Source: Caenimonas sedimenti (GTDB lineage: Bacteria; Pseudomonadota; Gammaproteobacteria; Burkholderiales; Burkholderiaceae_C). Taken from it: 64,000 nt of DNA. The stretch spans positions 248,001-312,000 of the forward strand of contig NZ_VOBQ01000002.1 of the NCBI RefSeq assembly GCF_007833165.1, given 5' to 3'. This document shows positions 63,347 to 64,000 of this stretch, in pieces (within the stretch, counting starts at the first letter, position 1; every line of letters begins with the position of its first letter). The position numbers were made by a program, and so were the translations under genes. Under the pieces are notes generated by a model, which ran no database searches, had not been told where the DNA came from, and was given only the letters and a program-made list of their open reading frames with translations.

Positions 63347-64000
63347 GTGGGCTGGGGAATCAAGAGAATTTGCCGCTGGGCGGGGTGGCTCGTTGCCGCG
63401 TCGGTCCTGGCGGCCTGCGGTGGGGCGGAGCAGGCGACGCTGCCCGTCGCCACTGCCCAGAAGATCGCACTGGAAGAATTCCCGTCGCAGGAGTACCCGC
63501 TGCAGGGGAGCTGGTGGAACCCGCAGGAGCCGGGTACCGGCTTCTTTTTCGAGCGGCAGGGCAAGACGGGCGTGGTCACGCTCTTCGTGTTTGACGCCGT
63601 CACTGGCCGGCCGGTTTGGTACGCCGGGACCGGCACGGTCTCGCCTGGAGGCAATGGCGGCTACTTGTTCAGTGCGGTGCTGAGCGAGTACACCTGGACG
63701 AGCAACGGCGCCAGGAGCAATCCCGCCAGTTCGGTCGAAATCACGTTCTGGCGCGATGCAGCGCGCGTGGTGTTGCCCACGCGGTCGTTCGATGCGCGCA
63801 AGTTCGCGGGTGGCCACGGCACGCCGGTCCGTACCGAGCGCGTCCCGGAAACCGGCATCTTCTGGAATGCCGGCATGAGCGGCATGGGCTACACGCTCGA
63901 GATGGCTGGCCCGGTCGGCACGCTCGGGGTCTACCGCTACGCGGCGGATGGCTCGGCCAGCTGGAGCATCGCCGCCGGCGAAGTGCGCGACGGCGTGCTG
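63347..64000 (+). CDS. Lipoprotein of unknown function (3' end outside window)
   Basis: The first 218 codons of a gene that runs past base 64000. The N-terminus has a basic start (KRICRW), a hydrophobic stretch and the lipobox LAAC, so it should be acylated and anchored in a membrane. The mature part is beta-rich and tryptophan-rich, with a repeated layout: GSWWNPQEPGTGFFFERQ early and GIFWNAGMSGMGYTLEM later. This looks like two copies of a W-N-P-x-x-x-G-x-G-F/Y module. A GTG at 63347 is used, with GGGGGA five bases upstream; a TTG at 63335 is possible. Confidence 0.7.
   Translation, partial: MGWGIKRICRWAGWLVAASVLAACGGAEQATLPVATAQKIALEEFPSQEYPLQGSWWNPQEPGTGFFFERQGKTGVVTLFVFDAVTGRPVWYAGTGTVSPGGNGGYLFSAVLSEYTWTSNGARSNPASSVEITFWRDAARVVLPTRSFDARKFAGGHGTPVRTERVPETGIFWNAGMSGMGYTLEMAGPVGTLGVYRYAADGSASWSIAAGEVRDGVL

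Overview
This window is a GC-rich bacterial chromosome segment that looks like a member of the Burkholderiales, most likely Comamonadaceae (Ramlibacter/Variovorax-like). That placement is an inference from gene content: a Bug/TctC-type periplasmic receptor, two DUF1631 proteins, a CadR/PbrR-type MerR regulator, dense GntR regulators and EttA beside DUF1631. No rRNA, tRNA, CRISPR array, phage or complete insertion sequence was seen.

Layout. 1-4.3 kb: the 3' end of tamB, a hotdog thioesterase divergent from a marR-MFS pair, and two tandem ribbon-helix-helix genes. 4.3-15.8 kb: a sugar-acid catabolic island. A leftward six-gene operon (idnO-like, idnD-like, KDG kinase, dgoK, dgoA, SDR) faces a rightward operon (2-hydroxyacid dehydrogenase, CUT1-type ABC transporter, cupin, FadR-type GntR regulator). 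A short motif shared by both promoter regions is a candidate operator for that regulator. 16-31 kb: a degenerate transglutaminase-like gene, a Rossmann-fold gene overlapping rhlE, ettA flanked by two DUF1631 genes, a GIY-YIG-like gene, OsmC, GntR, a lytic-transglycosylase-like protein, a chemoreceptor and a P1 peptidase. 31-33.6 kb: a DUF883-type membrane protein, and a cation diffusion facilitator divergent from its MerR regulator across a typical MerR promoter. 33.6-38.4 kb: a leftward polar amino-acid ABC operon headed by a GntR regulator and interrupted by a large palindromic repeat, then a Bug receptor. 38.5-46.7 kb: an acyl-CoA ligase, a short catalase-like protein, a double-domain KaiC-like ATPase translationally coupled to a hybrid histidine kinase, a thioredoxin-reductase-like flavoprotein and an enolase-superfamily enzyme.

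46.7-51.4 kb is the accessory part, with small secreted proteins, DUF4256, UPF0158, DUF4124 and DUF488. Inside it, 48.85-50.0 kb has the organisation of integron gene cassettes: core-site heptamers, an attC-like 90-bp structure, genes starting a few bases after the core site, and decayed cassette ORFs. No integrase gene is present. 51.4-64 kb returns to housekeeping-type genes: a STAS-like/GNAT pair, type II NADH dehydrogenase, a response regulator, a MetE-like protein, the ergothioneine genes egtB and egtD (egtD broken by one missing base), DUF427, a 2OG-Fe oxygenase, and a CoA-metabolism operon (SDR, thiolase, CaiB). A lipoprotein gene runs off the right edge.

The most noteworthy items are the cassette-like locus, the KaiC-like/hybrid-kinase module, the egtD frameshift with its structured upstream leader, the MerR regulator with a substituted metal-binding cysteine, and the transglutaminase-fold protein lacking its catalytic residues.
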